This document shows positions 1-10,000 of a stretch of DNA of 64,000 nt, in pieces (position 1 is the stretch's first letter; each line of letters begins with the position of its first letter). The stretch is taken from positions 1 through 64,000 of the forward strand of contig JAJDVS010000103.1 in the NCBI GenBank assembly GCA_022825945.1, given 5' to 3'. A program made the translations under genes and the position numbers. Under the pieces are notes generated by a model. That model ran no database searches, was not told where the DNA came from, and saw only the letters and a program-made list of their open reading frames with translations. Source of the stretch: Pseudomonadales bacterium. GTDB taxonomy: Bacteria > Pseudomonadota > Gammaproteobacteria > Pseudomonadales > Pseudohongiellaceae.

Positions 1-102
1 CAGCGCCCGCTGGACACTGGCATCGCCCGCGGCTTCGGCCGCCAGCAGCGCCCCGGAAGCCGAGACGCCGATGCAGATTGCAAGCGGTTTGATCATGCTC
101 AT
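1..102 (-). CDS. Secreted protein, N-terminal fragment (possible ankyrin-repeat protein)
   Basis: Only the first 34 codons are inside the window; the gene runs off the left edge. The ATG at 102 opens a short basic, hydrophobic signal-peptide-like stretch (MSMIKPLAICIG, then a small-residue run ending LLAAEA), followed by AAGDASVQRAL. Small residues followed by a D-x-x-x-V-x-x-L pattern are common at the start of periplasmic ankyrin-repeat proteins, but with so little sequence this is a guess. A second in-frame ATG lies at 96. No promoter was assigned. The next 400 bases to the right hold no gene, only a MITE. Confidence 0.45.
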   Translation of the reverse strand, partial: MSMIKPLAICIGVSASGALLAAEAAGDASVQRAL

Positions 103-205
103 GCCCAAACGAACTTCCCCGTTTCAGCGGCACTACTCTTGTCATATCCGATCAAGAATAGCATTGCTCCAAAAGATGAGGAAGAAAGGGATGTCAGACA
201 CTATC

Positions 206-378
206 GATCTGCAACAGCAATTCTCATTATGGCAATGGGCGCGCTCACATCGGTCATCCCGCGCGCAGTCGCGGGATCTCATCGCGTGGCCACTGCAAGA
301 GATTTCGCGACTACGCTTCGCTTCGCGCGGAATGGCATGAAGGTTGGAGCGCCAAAATGAGAATTGCCGGATCTGCAA
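206..378. mobile_element. 155-bp MITE, copy 1, with 9-bp target duplication
   Basis: The element occupies 215-369 and is flanked on both sides by the same 9 bases, GATCTGCAA (206-214 and 370-378), the footprint of a transposition event. Its ends are 19-bp inverted repeats: left CAGCAATTCTCATTATGGC, right (reverse complement) CGGCAATTCTCATTTTGGC. The interior holds two REP-like hairpins. It has no coding capacity, so a transposase would have to act in trans; none is in the window. Copies of identical length lie at 14927-15081 and 37234-37388. The gene-free stretch 103-506 consists of this element plus about 100 unremarkable bases on each side. Confidence 0.85.
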
Positions 379-506
379 GCGGGGATTGATGCTCTTCAGA
401 TTTCAGTCAGGCGCATGTTCCTGGAATTGGATGACCTGGTTTATGCTTCCGGCTTGGTCCAACCATGCGGGGAAGACCGTATATCAACGAGCCTTGGGGA
501 TTATCG

Positions 507-1331
507 ATGGACTCATTTCAGGACAGGACCGCGCTGGTTACCGGCGCTTCTTCGGGCATCGGGCTTGCGCTTGTCCGGGAACTTGCCGGCCGCGGGGCCG
601 ATGTGATCTTGACCGCGAGATCGCGGGACAAGCTTGATGCGGCAGCCGAAGAAATCCGCGCCGGCGGCAGGCAGGCCCATGTTTTCGTATCCGATCTCGG
701 CTTGGCTGGCTCGGCGAAGCAATTGTATGGCGAAATCACCGGGGCCGGCCTTGTGATCGACCTGCTGATCAACAATGCGGGTTTTGGCAGATGGGGAGGC
801 TTTCTCGCATTCGACCGCGACGATTACGCGCGCATGATTCAGCTTAACATCACTTCACTTACCGAACTGTGCCATCTGGCGATTCCCGACATGACGGCCC
901 GTGGCGGGGGCGGGGTGATCAATGTGGGCTCCACGGCCTCTTTCGTGCCGGTGCCCTTTTCCGCCGTATATGGCGCCACCAAGGGCTACGTCATCATGCT
1001 CACCGAAGCCATCCGCTATGAACACGCCGGCCAGGGCATTCGGGTGATGACCCTGTGCCCCGGAGCCACGGCGTCGAACTTCGCCGAGGTCGCCTCGGAA
1101 AAGTCTTCCCAGGCGCTCAGGGACCTGAATGCGAAGATGGCGGCATCCAACAACATGGGCCAGACCTGCGAGGAAGTCGCCAGGGAAGGGCTGGACGCTT
1201 TTCTTGGCGACCAGGTTACCGTCGTGACCGGCAGCCGCAACCGGAGAATGATGTTCCTGCCGCGAGTCCTTTCGAGAAAACGGATGCTGAACATGGTGGG
1301 CAATATGTTTCGCCAGCGCACGGCGAACTGA
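507..1331 (+). CDS. Short-chain dehydrogenase/reductase (SDR)
   Basis: A classical-type SDR of 274 residues, cytoplasmic, using NAD(P)H to reduce or oxidise an unknown substrate. Visible motifs are the TGASSGIG nucleotide-binding glycine motif (residues 12-19), NNAG (89-92), the catalytic Ser in GSTAS (about 142) and YGATK with Tyr155 and Lys159. The ATG at 507 is preferred over an in-frame upstream start because GGGGA sits six bases before it and the extra residues do not fit an SDR. The C-terminus is rich in basic residues, as in SDRs annotated as DltE-like or short-chain acyl dehydrogenases. nhaA follows after about 70 bases and may be co-transcribed. The substrate cannot be read from the sequence. 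Confidence 0.85.
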   Translation: MDSFQDRTALVTGASSGIGLALVRELAGRGADVILTARSRDKLDAAAEEIRAGGRQAHVFVSDLGLAGSAKQLYGEITGAGLVIDLLINNAGFGRWGGFLAFDRDDYARMIQLNITSLTELCHLAIPDMTARGGGGVINVGSTASFVPVPFSAVYGATKGYVIMLTEAIRYEHAGQGIRVMTLCPGATASNFAEVASEKSSQALRDLNAKMAASNNMGQTCEEVAREGLDAFLGDQVTVVTGSRNRRMMFLPRVLSRKRMLNMVGNMFRQRTAN

Positions 1332-1404
1332 GCCGCCGGGGAACAGGCAGCCGCCACGGGCGAAGGCGTGAATTCCGATTTTTTTGGGGAGATGGGGGCA
1401 AGCG

Positions 1405-2610
1405 ATGGAACAGCGAATCGAGGCAAACGGGGTATTCGGCATGCTGAAGGAATTTCTGCGGCTTGAGATTGCCGCAGGCTTCCTGTTATTCGGCGCCGCC
1501 GTCCTGGGGCTGGTGTTGGCAAACAGTCCGCTGTCGAGTCATTACGAGGCCCTGCTCGATACCACGATGGTGGTCCAGGTCGGCGCCCTCGCCGTGAACA
1601 AGCCCTTCCTGCTCTGGATCAACGATGGGCTGATGGCGATTTTCTTCTTCCTCATCGGACTTGAGGTCAAGCGGGAAGTGCTGGAAGGGGAATTGTCCTC
1701 GCCGGAACAGATCGTCCTGCCCGCGCTCGGCGCTCTTGGCGGCATATCGGCGCCTGCGCTGATTTACAGTTGGCTGAACTGGGGCGACTCGGTGGCGATG
1801 AGCGGCTGGGCCGTGGCCAGCGCCACCGACATCGCCTTCGCCCTGGGAGTATTGAGCCTGTTCGGCAGCCGGGCGCCGGCTTCCCTGAAGGTGTTCCTGC
1901 TGACGCTGGCGATTTTCGACGATCTCGCCGCCATCCTGATCATCGCCATTTTCTATGTGGGAGACCTGTCCCTTGCGAACCTGGGAATTGCCGCGGCAAT
2001 CCTCGCCTGCGCCGTGCTGGCCAACCGGCTGGGGGTGATGCGGGTTTCGGCCTATGTGATCATCGGCGTGGCCCTTTGGGTCGCGGTGCTCAAATCCGGC
2101 GTCCACGCCACCCTGGCCGGGGTGCTCATCGCCTTCTGCATTCCCCTTGGCAAAGGGGGACGCTCGCCGCTGAAAGACGTGGAGAAAGACCTGCACATGC
2201 CAGTGGCGTACTTCATCCTGCCGCTGTTCGCCTTCGCCAATGCGGGCCTTTCGCTGGCGGGCCTGGGCCTTGATGATCTGTCGCACCCGGTTACCCTGGG
2301 GGTCATCGGCGGTCTGCTGCTTGGCAACCCCATCGGCATATTGCTTTTCACCGGCGCCGGCGTCGCGCTTGGTCTGACCAGGCTGCCGGCCGGGGTGAAC
2401 TGGCTGCAAATGGCGGGGGCGGCCTTCATCTGCGGCATCGGCTTCACCATGAGCCTGTTCATTGCCGGGCTTGCCTTTGAACATGCCGGGGGCGCTTATT
2501 ACGACCGGGTTCGGCTGGGTATTCTTGCCGGCTCCGCCCTGGCGGCGCTGGCGGGTTGTCTGGCCCTGGGTTTCAGTACGGGTCGGTCCGGCAAAGCGCC
2601 ACCGGCTTGA
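1405..2610 (+). CDS. nhaA: Na+/H+ antiporter NhaA
   Basis: An inner-membrane antiporter that exports Na+ in exchange for protons. The protein has 401 residues, close to the usual 390-400, and about a dozen hydrophobic helices. The paired aspartates of the transport site are in the IFDDLAAI motif (Asp172-Asp173), and the TDIAFALG helix carries Asp142, equivalent to E. coli Asp133. The FFFLIGLEVKRE segment near residue 80 is also diagnostic. The ATG at 1405 is chosen because a GGGG run lies six to seven bases upstream; an upstream TTG at 1384 is in frame but overlaps that ribosome-binding site. It follows the SDR gene on the same strand. Confidence 0.95.
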   Translation: MEQRIEANGVFGMLKEFLRLEIAAGFLLFGAAVLGLVLANSPLSSHYEALLDTTMVVQVGALAVNKPFLLWINDGLMAIFFFLIGLEVKREVLEGELSSPEQIVLPALGALGGISAPALIYSWLNWGDSVAMSGWAVASATDIAFALGVLSLFGSRAPASLKVFLLTLAIFDDLAAILIIAIFYVGDLSLANLGIAAAILACAVLANRLGVMRVSAYVIIGVALWVAVLKSGVHATLAGVLIAFCIPLGKGGRSPLKDVEKDLHMPVAYFILPLFAFANAGLSLAGLGLDDLSHPVTLGVIGGLLLGNPIGILLFTGAGVALGLTRLPAGVNWLQMAGAAFICGIGFTMSLFIAGLAFEHAGGAYYDRVRLGILAGSALAALAGCLALGFSTGRSGKAPPA

Positions 2611-2700
2611 GAGATTCTGCGACTACGCTTCGTTCCGCGCAGAATGACGGAAGGGGGGCTTCTTTTCGCGCAGGATGACGGAATAGGGTTTTGCCCCAAA
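2611..2700. repeat. REP-like hairpin repeats (half-MITE sequence)
   Basis: Directly after the nhaA stop are two imperfect units of a palindromic repeat that begins GAGATTCTGCGACTACG and ends CGCGCAGAATGAC; ATTCTGCG pairs with CGCAGAAT. The same unit forms the interior of the three MITE copies and recurs at 23059-23195, but the 19-bp MITE ends are missing here. It may act as a transcript-end stabiliser or terminator for nhaA. The remaining bases to 2841 show nothing recognisable. Confidence 0.7.
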
Positions 2701-2841
2701 TGGAGATTGCAGTGAGGATTCCGGAATACTTGCCGACATAAGTTGATGTGGGGCATTATCGGGTAGCCTCCGATCAAGTCGGAGCTTGCCTGCGGCACAT
2801 GGAAGCGCAAACCCATACAGTTTGTAACAAGGAACCGGATT

Positions 2842-3738
2842 TTGTTTGTTCAGCGACTTGCGATTCTGGCGCTGACTCTTGCCGCCACATTCCATGCCGC
2901 GCAGGCGCAAACCCTGCTCGGCTCAAGTGATTCAGTGGGGCGTCAGTACCGCATTGCCGTCCAGGATGGACACGAGTTCATCGAGACCGGCGGTCAGATT
3001 GCGGGTCTGGTCGACCGCGGCGCACTGCTGCGGGTGCGCGAAAACAGCAATATCGTCCTGCATCAGGTGTCCTATCCCTATGCACTGCCGGCGACAAAGC
3101 TTCTGCTGGAGAGGCTGAGCGGCCAGTACCGCCGGGCCTGCGGCGAAAAGCTCACGGTGACTTCGCTGTTGCGGCCCATCGACCAGCAGCCGGCGAACGC
3201 GGCCAGCCGCTCGGTTCATCCGGCGGGGATGGCCATCGATTTGCGGATTCCTTCCCGGGGCAGGTGCCGCGCCTGGCTGCAGCAGACCCTGCTGTCGCTG
3301 GAGGGCTCCGGTGTGCTCGACGTCACCCGGGAACGCTATCCGCCGCATTACCATGTGGCGGTCTTTTCCGACCCGTACATGGAATATGTGGCGCGGCTGA
3401 CCAATTCCACCTGGGAATACTTCGTGCGCAGGGGCGACACCCTCAGCGGCATCGCCACGGCCACCGGTGTCAGCGTGGCCGAGTTGCGCGAAGTGAATGG
3501 CATTGGCGGAGACTTCATCAACGTCGGCCAGCAATTGCTGATTCCCACCACCACCGCGGCAAACGCCACCGCGGCGATCGAAAAAGTATCCTACAAGGTC
3601 CGCCGGGGTGATACGCTCTGGCACATCGCCAGACGCTTCAATACCAGCGTGAACCGGATCAGAAGCCAGAACGGCCTCACCAGCGACTTGCTGACCATCA
3701 ATCAGGTGCTGCAGATCACTCCCGGCGGTTCCAGCTGA
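2842..3738 (+). CDS. Secreted peptidase-like protein with two LysM domains (DUF5715-like)
   Basis: A 298-residue envelope protein with a cleavable signal peptide (about residues 1-22, ending AAQA). The central domain carries SVHPAGMAIDLR (His127, Asp133) and PPHYHVAVF (His169, His171), the spacing of zinc ligands in LAS-type (M15/M74-like) peptidoglycan peptidases and in the DUF5715 family. Two LysM peptidoglycan-binding domains follow (about 192-236 and 251-294), both with the RRGDTL signature. Binding and possibly trimming of peptidoglycan in the periplasm is the likely role. The start is TTG at 2842, supported by AAGGAA eight bases upstream; no ATG fits the signal peptide. Confidence 0.8.
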   Translation: MFVQRLAILALTLAATFHAAQAQTLLGSSDSVGRQYRIAVQDGHEFIETGGQIAGLVDRGALLRVRENSNIVLHQVSYPYALPATKLLLERLSGQYRRACGEKLTVTSLLRPIDQQPANAASRSVHPAGMAIDLRIPSRGRCRAWLQQTLLSLEGSGVLDVTRERYPPHYHVAVFSDPYMEYVARLTNSTWEYFVRRGDTLSGIATATGVSVAELREVNGIGGDFINVGQQLLIPTTTAANATAAIEKVSYKVRRGDTLWHIARRFNTSVNRIRSQNGLTSDLLTINQVLQITPGGSS

Positions 3739-3783
3739 CGAGTCGTATTGCGGGGTTTCTGCAGATAATACCGGGGCGCAAAC

Positions 3784-4671
3784 ATGAATCTGAACGGAAA
3801 ATCCGCCGTCGTAACCGGCGGCGGCAATGGCATTGGCAGGGCGATTTGTCTGGCCCTCGCCGGTGAAGGCGTCAATGTCGCGGTTGCCGATATCGAGGCG
3901 GACGCGGCGCGCTGCGTGGCGGGCGAAGCCGCGGAGCTTGGCGTCCAGGCGATCGGCGTCGCGACGGATGTCACCGACGAGGCCAGCGTCGCCGCGCTGG
4001 CCGACGCGGCCTGGGAAGCTTTCGGCTCGGTGGAAATTCTGGTGAACAACGCCGGCGTCGCCCAGACTTCGATGCCGCTGGCGCAAACCAGCGCGCAAGA
4101 CCTGGACTGGATCTTCGCGGTCAATGTGGGCGGGGCAATGAATGGCGTCCGGGTGTTTGCGCCGCGCTTCCTCGCCTCCGGCGGCCCCTGCCATATCGTC
4201 AATACCGCATCGGAACATGCTCTCGGCGTGCCCCATCTCGGCGGCGGGTTGTATACCGCTTCCAAACACGCCCTGCTCGGGCTGTCAGATGTGCTGCGCC
4301 GGGAACTGCCGGACCCTGTCCAGGTGAGCGTACTTTGCCCCGGAATCGTGGAGTCCACGCTCTGGCGCGCCTCGGAACGGCGTCAGGAAACTTTCGGCGG
4401 CGCCAGCCCCGCCCCGGAAACGGCCGGCGCCTTCATGAGCCAGGTCGGCATGCCCGCGGAAGAAGTCGCCACCGCCGCCGTCGAAGGCATCCGCCAGGGC
4501 CGATTCTTCATCGTCACCCATCCCCACGCGGTGAAATTCGCCCAGGCGCGCTGGGAGGAAATCGACCGGGCCTTCGCCGAGCAGGCGCCGCGCCGGGAAG
4601 GCGACGAACGGTACGACCTCGAACCCATCATGCGGCGGCTCCTCGCCGGGAGGAATCCATCCGATGAGTAG
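3784..4671 (+). CDS. SDR family oxidoreductase
   Basis: A 295-residue short-chain dehydrogenase. TGGGNGIG near residue 11 is the Rossmann glycine motif; an Asp after the second strand (VADIEAD) favours NAD over NADP; NNAG and YTASK supply the structural and catalytic motifs (Ser-Tyr-Lys). The C-terminal extension past residue 220 is typical of SDRs acting on bulky hydrophobic substrates such as steroids or terpenoids. It converges on the P450 gene, whose stop lies two bases beyond its own, so the two may serve one catabolic route; that link is inference. Confidence 0.85.
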   Translation: MNLNGKSAVVTGGGNGIGRAICLALAGEGVNVAVADIEADAARCVAGEAAELGVQAIGVATDVTDEASVAALADAAWEAFGSVEILVNNAGVAQTSMPLAQTSAQDLDWIFAVNVGGAMNGVRVFAPRFLASGGPCHIVNTASEHALGVPHLGGGLYTASKHALLGLSDVLRRELPDPVQVSVLCPGIVESTLWRASERRQETFGGASPAPETAGAFMSQVGMPAEEVATAAVEGIRQGRFFIVTHPHAVKFAQARWEEIDRAFAEQAPRREGDERYDLEPIMRRLLAGRNPSDE

Positions 4672-4673
4672 AC

Positions 4674-5921
4674 TCAGACGGTCGCCTCCGGGGTGAACGC
4701 CACCGGCATGCGGATCACCGCGTTGAACCAGATGCTGCGAAGCATTTCCATCTCGCCGTCCGGGCGGATATCGGGAATGCGGGCGTATATCTCCGTCAGC
4801 AACGCCTGGAGCTGGTAGCGCGCGAGCCGGGCGCCGAGGCAGACATGGGGCCCGGTGCCGAACGCCAGGTGCTTGTTCGCATTCTTGCGGGTGATGTCGA
4901 AGCGGTGCGGGTCGTCGAATACCGCGGGGTCGCGGTTGGCGGCGGGGTAGGACAGATAGATCTTGTCGCCCTTTGCCACCGCCTGTCCGTTGATCTCGGT
5001 GTCTTCCGTCGCCGTGCGACGGAACTTGATCACCGGCGGCGAGAATCGCAACACTTCTTCGACGGCGTTGGGAAGATACCGGTCCAGGTCGGTCATGAGC
5101 AATTCGAACTGATCCGGATGCTCGCGCATGAGACGCAGGAAGTGGACCGTGGTGTTCCGCGTGGTTTCGTGCCCGGCGATGGACAGGGTCAGAAAGAACA
5201 TGCCCAGCGAATCTTCCGGCAGCTTCGCGCCGTCGACTTCGCCATGAGCCAGACGGCTCATCATGGAATTGTCGGGATTGGCGAGCTTCTCCTTCGCCAC
5301 CTCCTTGCCGATTTCGAGCAGCGCCAGCGGAGCGGAATTGTCGGCGTCGGCGCGGTCGGGATTTTCCGTGTCCGCCGCCTTGTTGCCCAGGGTGAACACG
5401 GTTTCGTACATGTCTTCAGGCACGCCGAGCAACTTGCAGAAGGTGTAAACCGGCAGTTTCGAGGCCACGTCGAACACGAATTCGCATTCTCCCCGACCGG
5501 CGACTGAATCGACGATGGATTTCGCCACTTCGTCGATTTCCGGCCGGAACGCCGCGAGCTCGGCGGCGGAAAAAGGCGGCAGCACGAGTTTCTTCACCGC
5601 CAGGTGGTCTTTCGGCTTCATGCCCATGATGTTCGCCCGCTGGTGGGCGAGCTGCTCGGGTTCGAGGTCCCAGATGGTCGGGCCGCCTTCCCAGGAAGAG
5701 AAAAGCTCCTGGTTGCGGGACACCTCGGTTACGTCCCGGTGCTTGGTCAGCACCCAGAATCCCTGGGTCAGCGATGCGCCGGGCTGGGGATTGCGGTAGC
5801 TGTCCACCGGCGGATTCCAGTGCACGGGATCGTTCTCGCGCCAGGCGTCGAACAGATGATGCGGCGGGCCGCCGCAAGAGGGAATCAGGTCGGGGTCGAT
5901 GAGGTTGTCTGGGACTGGCAT
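4674..5921 (-). CDS. Cytochrome P450
   Basis: A soluble bacterial class I P450 of 415 residues, a haem-thiolate monooxygenase needing ferredoxin partners not seen nearby. The I-helix oxygen-activation motif AGHETT is at 249-254, the K-helix ExxR at 289-292 and the haem loop [12 protein letters not shown] has the thiolate ligand Cys361. The start at 5921 is chosen because AAGGAG lies about ten bases upstream; the open frame extends 45 codons further without such a site. The overall pattern resembles bacterial P450 groups acting on terpenoid or steroid-like substrates (CYP142/CYP125/linalool type), but the substrate is unknown. Confidence 0.92.
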   Translation of the reverse strand: MPVPDNLIDPDLIPSCGGPPHHLFDAWRENDPVHWNPPVDSYRNPQPGASLTQGFWVLTKHRDVTEVSRNQELFSSWEGGPTIWDLEPEQLAHQRANIMGMKPKDHLAVKKLVLPPFSAAELAAFRPEIDEVAKSIVDSVAGRGECEFVFDVASKLPVYTFCKLLGVPEDMYETVFTLGNKAADTENPDRADADNSAPLALLEIGKEVAKEKLANPDNSMMSRLAHGEVDGAKLPEDSLGMFFLTLSIAGHETTRNTTVHFLRLMREHPDQFELLMTDLDRYLPNAVEEVLRFSPPVIKFRRTATEDTEINGQAVAKGDKIYLSYPAANRDPAVFDDPHRFDITRKNANKHLAFGTGPHVCLGARLARYQLQALLTEIYARIPDIRPDGEMEMLRSIWFNAVIRMPVAFTPEATV

Positions 5922-6063
5922 GGCGGGTCTCCTTGCGCCGTGTGATTCAAGCATCGAGAGTATACACGCGCAATCGCCATTCGGGAGAGTCCGGCAAATC
6001 TTCGCTTTCATCCCGGGCGAAAAATCCTTACTCTGGCGCCTTTGGTAACCGGACATGCCCTGA

Positions 6064-6540
6064 ATGCCTGGCTGGCTCGAAACTACCCCGGTGGCGAACT
6101 GGGTTGCGCTGTCGCTCTGGGCCTATCCGGCCTTGCTCAGCCTGCATATCCTGGGCCTTGCCATCGTGGTGGGCGTCTACCTGCTGCGGGATTTGCGCCT
6201 GCTTGGCCTGGCGACCGGCGTGAATCCGCGGATCTTTCTCAATCTGGCTCCCCTGGCCGGAATGGGCTTTGCCGTCAATCTCCTTTCCGGGCTGCTGCTG
6301 TTTTCTTCCCAGGCCACGACATTTGCCGCCAGCACGCCTTTTTTGATCAAGATCAGTTGCATCACTGTGGCCATGTTGCTCGCCAGATCCATCCATTCGC
6401 GCCTGCGGGGGCAGTCGGTTTCCACGGGGCAATATCTCACTGCCCTGTCCCGGGAAGACGGCCCGCGGCTGCTGGCGTTCCTGTCGTTGATGCTCTGGCT
6501 GGGCGCCATCAGCGCCGGTCGCCTGATGGCCTACTTCTGA
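6064..6540 (+). CDS. Small four-helix membrane protein, DUF6644-like
   Basis: A 158-residue integral membrane protein with about four hydrophobic helices and conserved-looking LHILGLAIVVG and DLRLLGL motifs. It is a paralogue of the next gene, which starts seven bases after its stop; both share an H-x(2)-G-L motif followed by D-L-R-L-L-G. The pattern resembles the DUF6644 family, whose function is unknown. The histidine in the first helix could bind haem or metal, but there is no direct evidence. The two probably form one membrane complex. Confidence 0.65.
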   Translation: MPGWLETTPVANWVALSLWAYPALLSLHILGLAIVVGVYLLRDLRLLGLATGVNPRIFLNLAPLAGMGFAVNLLSGLLLFSSQATTFAASTPFLIKISCITVAMLLARSIHSRLRGQSVSTGQYLTALSREDGPRLLAFLSLMLWLGAISAGRLMAYF

Positions 6541-6546
6541 TTCGCC

Positions 6547-7035
6547 ATGTTCCGCAACTTCGCCAGCGCACTCGCCGACAGCAGCCTGAACCAGTGGATT
6601 TCGGAGACCTACTGGCTGTGGCCGGTGCTGGAGATATTTCACTTCATCGGCTTGAGCCTGCTGTTCGGCGCCCTGCTGCTAGTCGACCTGCGCCTGCTGG
6701 GTTTCCTGCGAATGCTGGAGGCGGGAATGCTGCAGCGCCTCACGCCGCTGGTCTGGATCGGTTTCCTGATCAATCTGGTGACGGGTTCGCTGTTCTTCAT
6801 CGGCGACCCGCTGCGCTACGCGGTCAATATCGGCTTCCAGTTGAAGATGCTGCTGATCCTGGCGGCGGGCCTCAATGTGCTCGCCTACCAGTTGCAGGTG
6901 CGTCCGCTGCTGTCCGACTGGGGCGCCGGGCCCTCAACCACCCCCACGACCCGGACGGTAGCCTTCGCCTCCCTGCTGATCTGGACCGCCATACTCCTGC
7001 TTGGCAGGCTGATTCCCTATGTCGGTTCGGGTTGA
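6547..7035 (+). CDS. Small four-helix membrane protein, DUF6644-like paralogue
   Basis: A 162-residue membrane protein with the same layout as its upstream neighbour: FHFIGLSLLFGALLLVDLRLLGF in helix one, then a WIGFLINLVTGSLFF helix, two further helices and a short polar tail. The tandem arrangement with only six intervening bases suggests translational coupling and a heteromeric partner. No catalytic motif is visible. Transcription should stop at the strong hairpin immediately downstream. Confidence 0.65.
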   Translation: MFRNFASALADSSLNQWISETYWLWPVLEIFHFIGLSLLFGALLLVDLRLLGFLRMLEAGMLQRLTPLVWIGFLINLVTGSLFFIGDPLRYAVNIGFQLKMLLILAAGLNVLAYQLQVRPLLSDWGAGPSTTPTTRTVAFASLLIWTAILLLGRLIPYVGSG

Positions 7036-7041
7036 GTGCAA

Positions 7042-7067
7042 GGGCTCCCTCCCGAGGGAGCCCTTTT
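7042..7067. terminator. Bidirectional rho-independent terminator
   Basis: GGGCTCCCT pairs perfectly with AGGGAGCCC around a CCCG loop, followed by TTTT on the plus strand. It sits between the convergent DUF6644-like pair and the minus-strand TonB receptor. The same GGGCTCCC stem recurs after the second receptor gene (14290). Confidence 0.85.
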
Positions 7068-7087
7068 GGGTTGGCACGAATTCCGGG

Positions 7088-10000
7088 TTAGAAATCGTAA
7101 ACTATGCGCCCGTAGATCATGCGGCCCAATGGATCCTGCAACTGGCCGATGACGCCGGAGAACAGCGGGGAGCGCTGGGCTTCCCGGTCGAACACGTTGC
7201 GTGAGCCGATCGTGAACGCCATTTCACCGTCCCAGAACTCAAAGCCCCGGTAAGTGTACGCAATATCCATGTCGGTCCAGGCGAAAATACCGGCTTCGGT
7301 GATCCATGGTCCCACGTTGTGGGTGCTGTTGGCCACGGCGGGATTGCCGAAGGAGCTGCCGTAGACCGGCCCGCCCACATAAGTTCGATTGCCATTGCCA
7401 TCCTCGCTTTCGGTCTTGTACTCCACCGAATCGATGTAGTGGATGGTGGCGTTCACCGTGTGATTACCCATCGACCAGACTGCCCGCAGATTCGCCTTTA
7501 ACTCCGGCAGGGCCGGCGCGGCGTCCGTGGCCACATTGTACAGGCCTTCGGCATGCCGGACATTCTGGGTCGGGTTGTTCTGATAGGTGAACTCATCGAT
7601 GTAGGTGGCCAGCAGATTGAATCGCAAATCTCCCCAGTCATTAAGGGAGAAGTTGTAATTGCCCTGGATGTCATAGGCGGTAACTGCAACCTGGGATGCG
7701 TTCGAACTACCCGTTTGCACCAGCAGGATCTGGTGAATGTCTTCCGGGTCGCGCACGATACGCGGGTCCGACAAGCCGCTGGCCAGCCAGGAACGGAGCT
7801 GATCGAGGCTAGGCTGTTGGCCCGCGCCTTCGCCCGTGCCGCTGAATCCGAACCAGCTCTGGAAATTGAGGAAGTCAATATCCATGATCAACTGGCCGGG
7901 AGCGGAGACAATGCGGTTGACGAATTCGGTATTGTCCCAGGTGACGCTCAGGTCCCAGTCATCGAACACCAGGTCAACGCCGAATTGCTGCGATTCCGAA
8001 CTTTCGTTCTTCAGATTCGGATTGCCTCCGGCGCAGCGGCTGGTGAACGCGTCCCAGGGGCCGAATCGGTCGGTCACCGAACTCAGGCCGCAGACTTCCG
8101 GTGCGTACAGTTGTTGCAGCGTCGGCGCGATAAAGGCTTCGCTCTGGGTCGCCCGCAGGGTCAGCCATTCCAGCGGCGCATAGGTAATACCGTACTTCGG
8201 GTCGGTGGAAGTCTGGCCGGTGCTGAACTCTTCCCGGCGCACGGCAAGTTCCAGCACCAGTTCGTCCAGCACTGGAACCGACAATTCGCCGAAAAAGGAA
8301 TCCACTTCCCGATTCCCGTGATTAATGTTTTCGGGAGTCGAAGATCCGATGTAGGGGGCGCCCCTGATTTCCACGGCGGCGGGCGTATCCTTGAAGGAAT
8401 CGTCACGGTACTGATAGCCGACGGCGGCAGCTACCGGCCCACCCGGCAACTCAAAGCCGAACATGGGTACTTCGCCGGTGAATACGATATCGAGCAGGCC
8501 CAGGGTGTCTTCCTCCTGTTCGCGCTCCCGCGCCGCGATGGCGTCAAGCACGTGGGCGTAGGTGCCCTGGGACGGGTCAGTAATATAGAACGGTACATAG
8601 CAGTCGTCCCTGTCGTTCACCACATCGCAATTCAGGCCCTGAACGATCGCGTCGAAATCGTAGTTCTGGTTCGACATGAAATCGATTTCGCGGTAGTTGT
8701 ACGTATAGGCAGCCATACCGCGCCAGCCTTCAATGAAGGGGACGTTGAAATCACCCTGGAAGGTAATCCGGTGCAGGCGATCCATATTGTCCGACAGATT
8801 GTCCTTGTCGGGTGAATGGGCGGAGATCTGCGTCATGGATTTATTGAGAATCCGAATGCCGCGGATGCCGACGTCTTCATACAAGGGCAACCAGGGGTCG
8901 AGCCCGCCGTTGGCGGTAAGGATCGGGTCGGGCACGCCATCGCCATTCAGATCCATGTTTGGATCCCGATCCGGAATACCGTCTTCATTGTGGTCTACGG
9001 CATACAGGGGCTGCCCTGCGGCATTCATGGCCCGGAAAGGATTGTGCGGCATCTCGCCGCGCACTGTTGGCAGTTCCCGCACGCGCTGGTTGCCAGGGTT
9101 AGAGGTCGACCCATAGCTCACTTCGCCATAGCGTGTGGTGAAGGCCTGCAATGAGAGCGTCAGATCGTCGTTGACGTCCCATGTGGCATTGGCGAAGAAC
9201 TTGTTGGCGCCGATGGGATTGCGATAGCTGTGGTTATCGCCGTATTCGAACATGCAACTGACGCCGTCCGGGTGGGCAAAGCCGTAGCGGCTGGCTACCT
9301 GGTGTGGCGTGATGTAATCGCGTTCGGCGCCGCAATTCGGATCCTTGGCCCGGATCCTTTCGCCGGTGTATTGGCCATTTTCATCGCGCGTCGGCAGCCA
9401 GTAATTGCCGGGTGCGGTGGATGACCAGGTCAGGCCGGAATTGGCCAGCACCGGGCGCTCATCGTAACCGAGCCGGCCGGACTGGCGAAACTCGCCGGCA
9501 AGCACCAGGTCCAGGTCGCCGAACTGCTCGCCCCATAGCACCTGCACCGCATGCTCGTCGTAATCGCCGCGGGAATCCTGCTCGGCGAAGGTCTCCACGC
9601 GCAGGCCCTCATAGCTGCGATAGGGTACGAAATTGACCACCCCCGCCACCGCTTCGTTGCCATAGAGCGCCGCAGACCCGTCCGCCACGATATCCATGCG
9701 CTGGATGGCGATGGTCGGAATCAGCGAATTGACGTTCTGATTCACCAGACGTTTGCCGTCCAGCAGGGTGAGCGTGGCCCGTGCGCCCAGTCCGCGCAGA
9801 TCGATATAGGTGGCGCGGGAATCCGCCCCGGAGCGCTGGAAAGTATTGGTGATGGCGGATGAACCCCCGTTCACGAAGGAAAGGTTCTGCACGACCTCGC
9901 CGAGATTCATGGTGCCCTCGGCTTCCAGGTCCTCGGCCGTCAGTTGCGTCACCGACGATGCCTGGGTGAAACCCTCGGTTCGCCGGATGTAGGAGCCGGT

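Noticed and set aside
855-1522. Long minus-strand frames opposite the SDR and nhaA genes
   Set aside because: GC-rich antisense shadows with proline/arginine/alanine-rich composition; the plus-strand genes are well supported.
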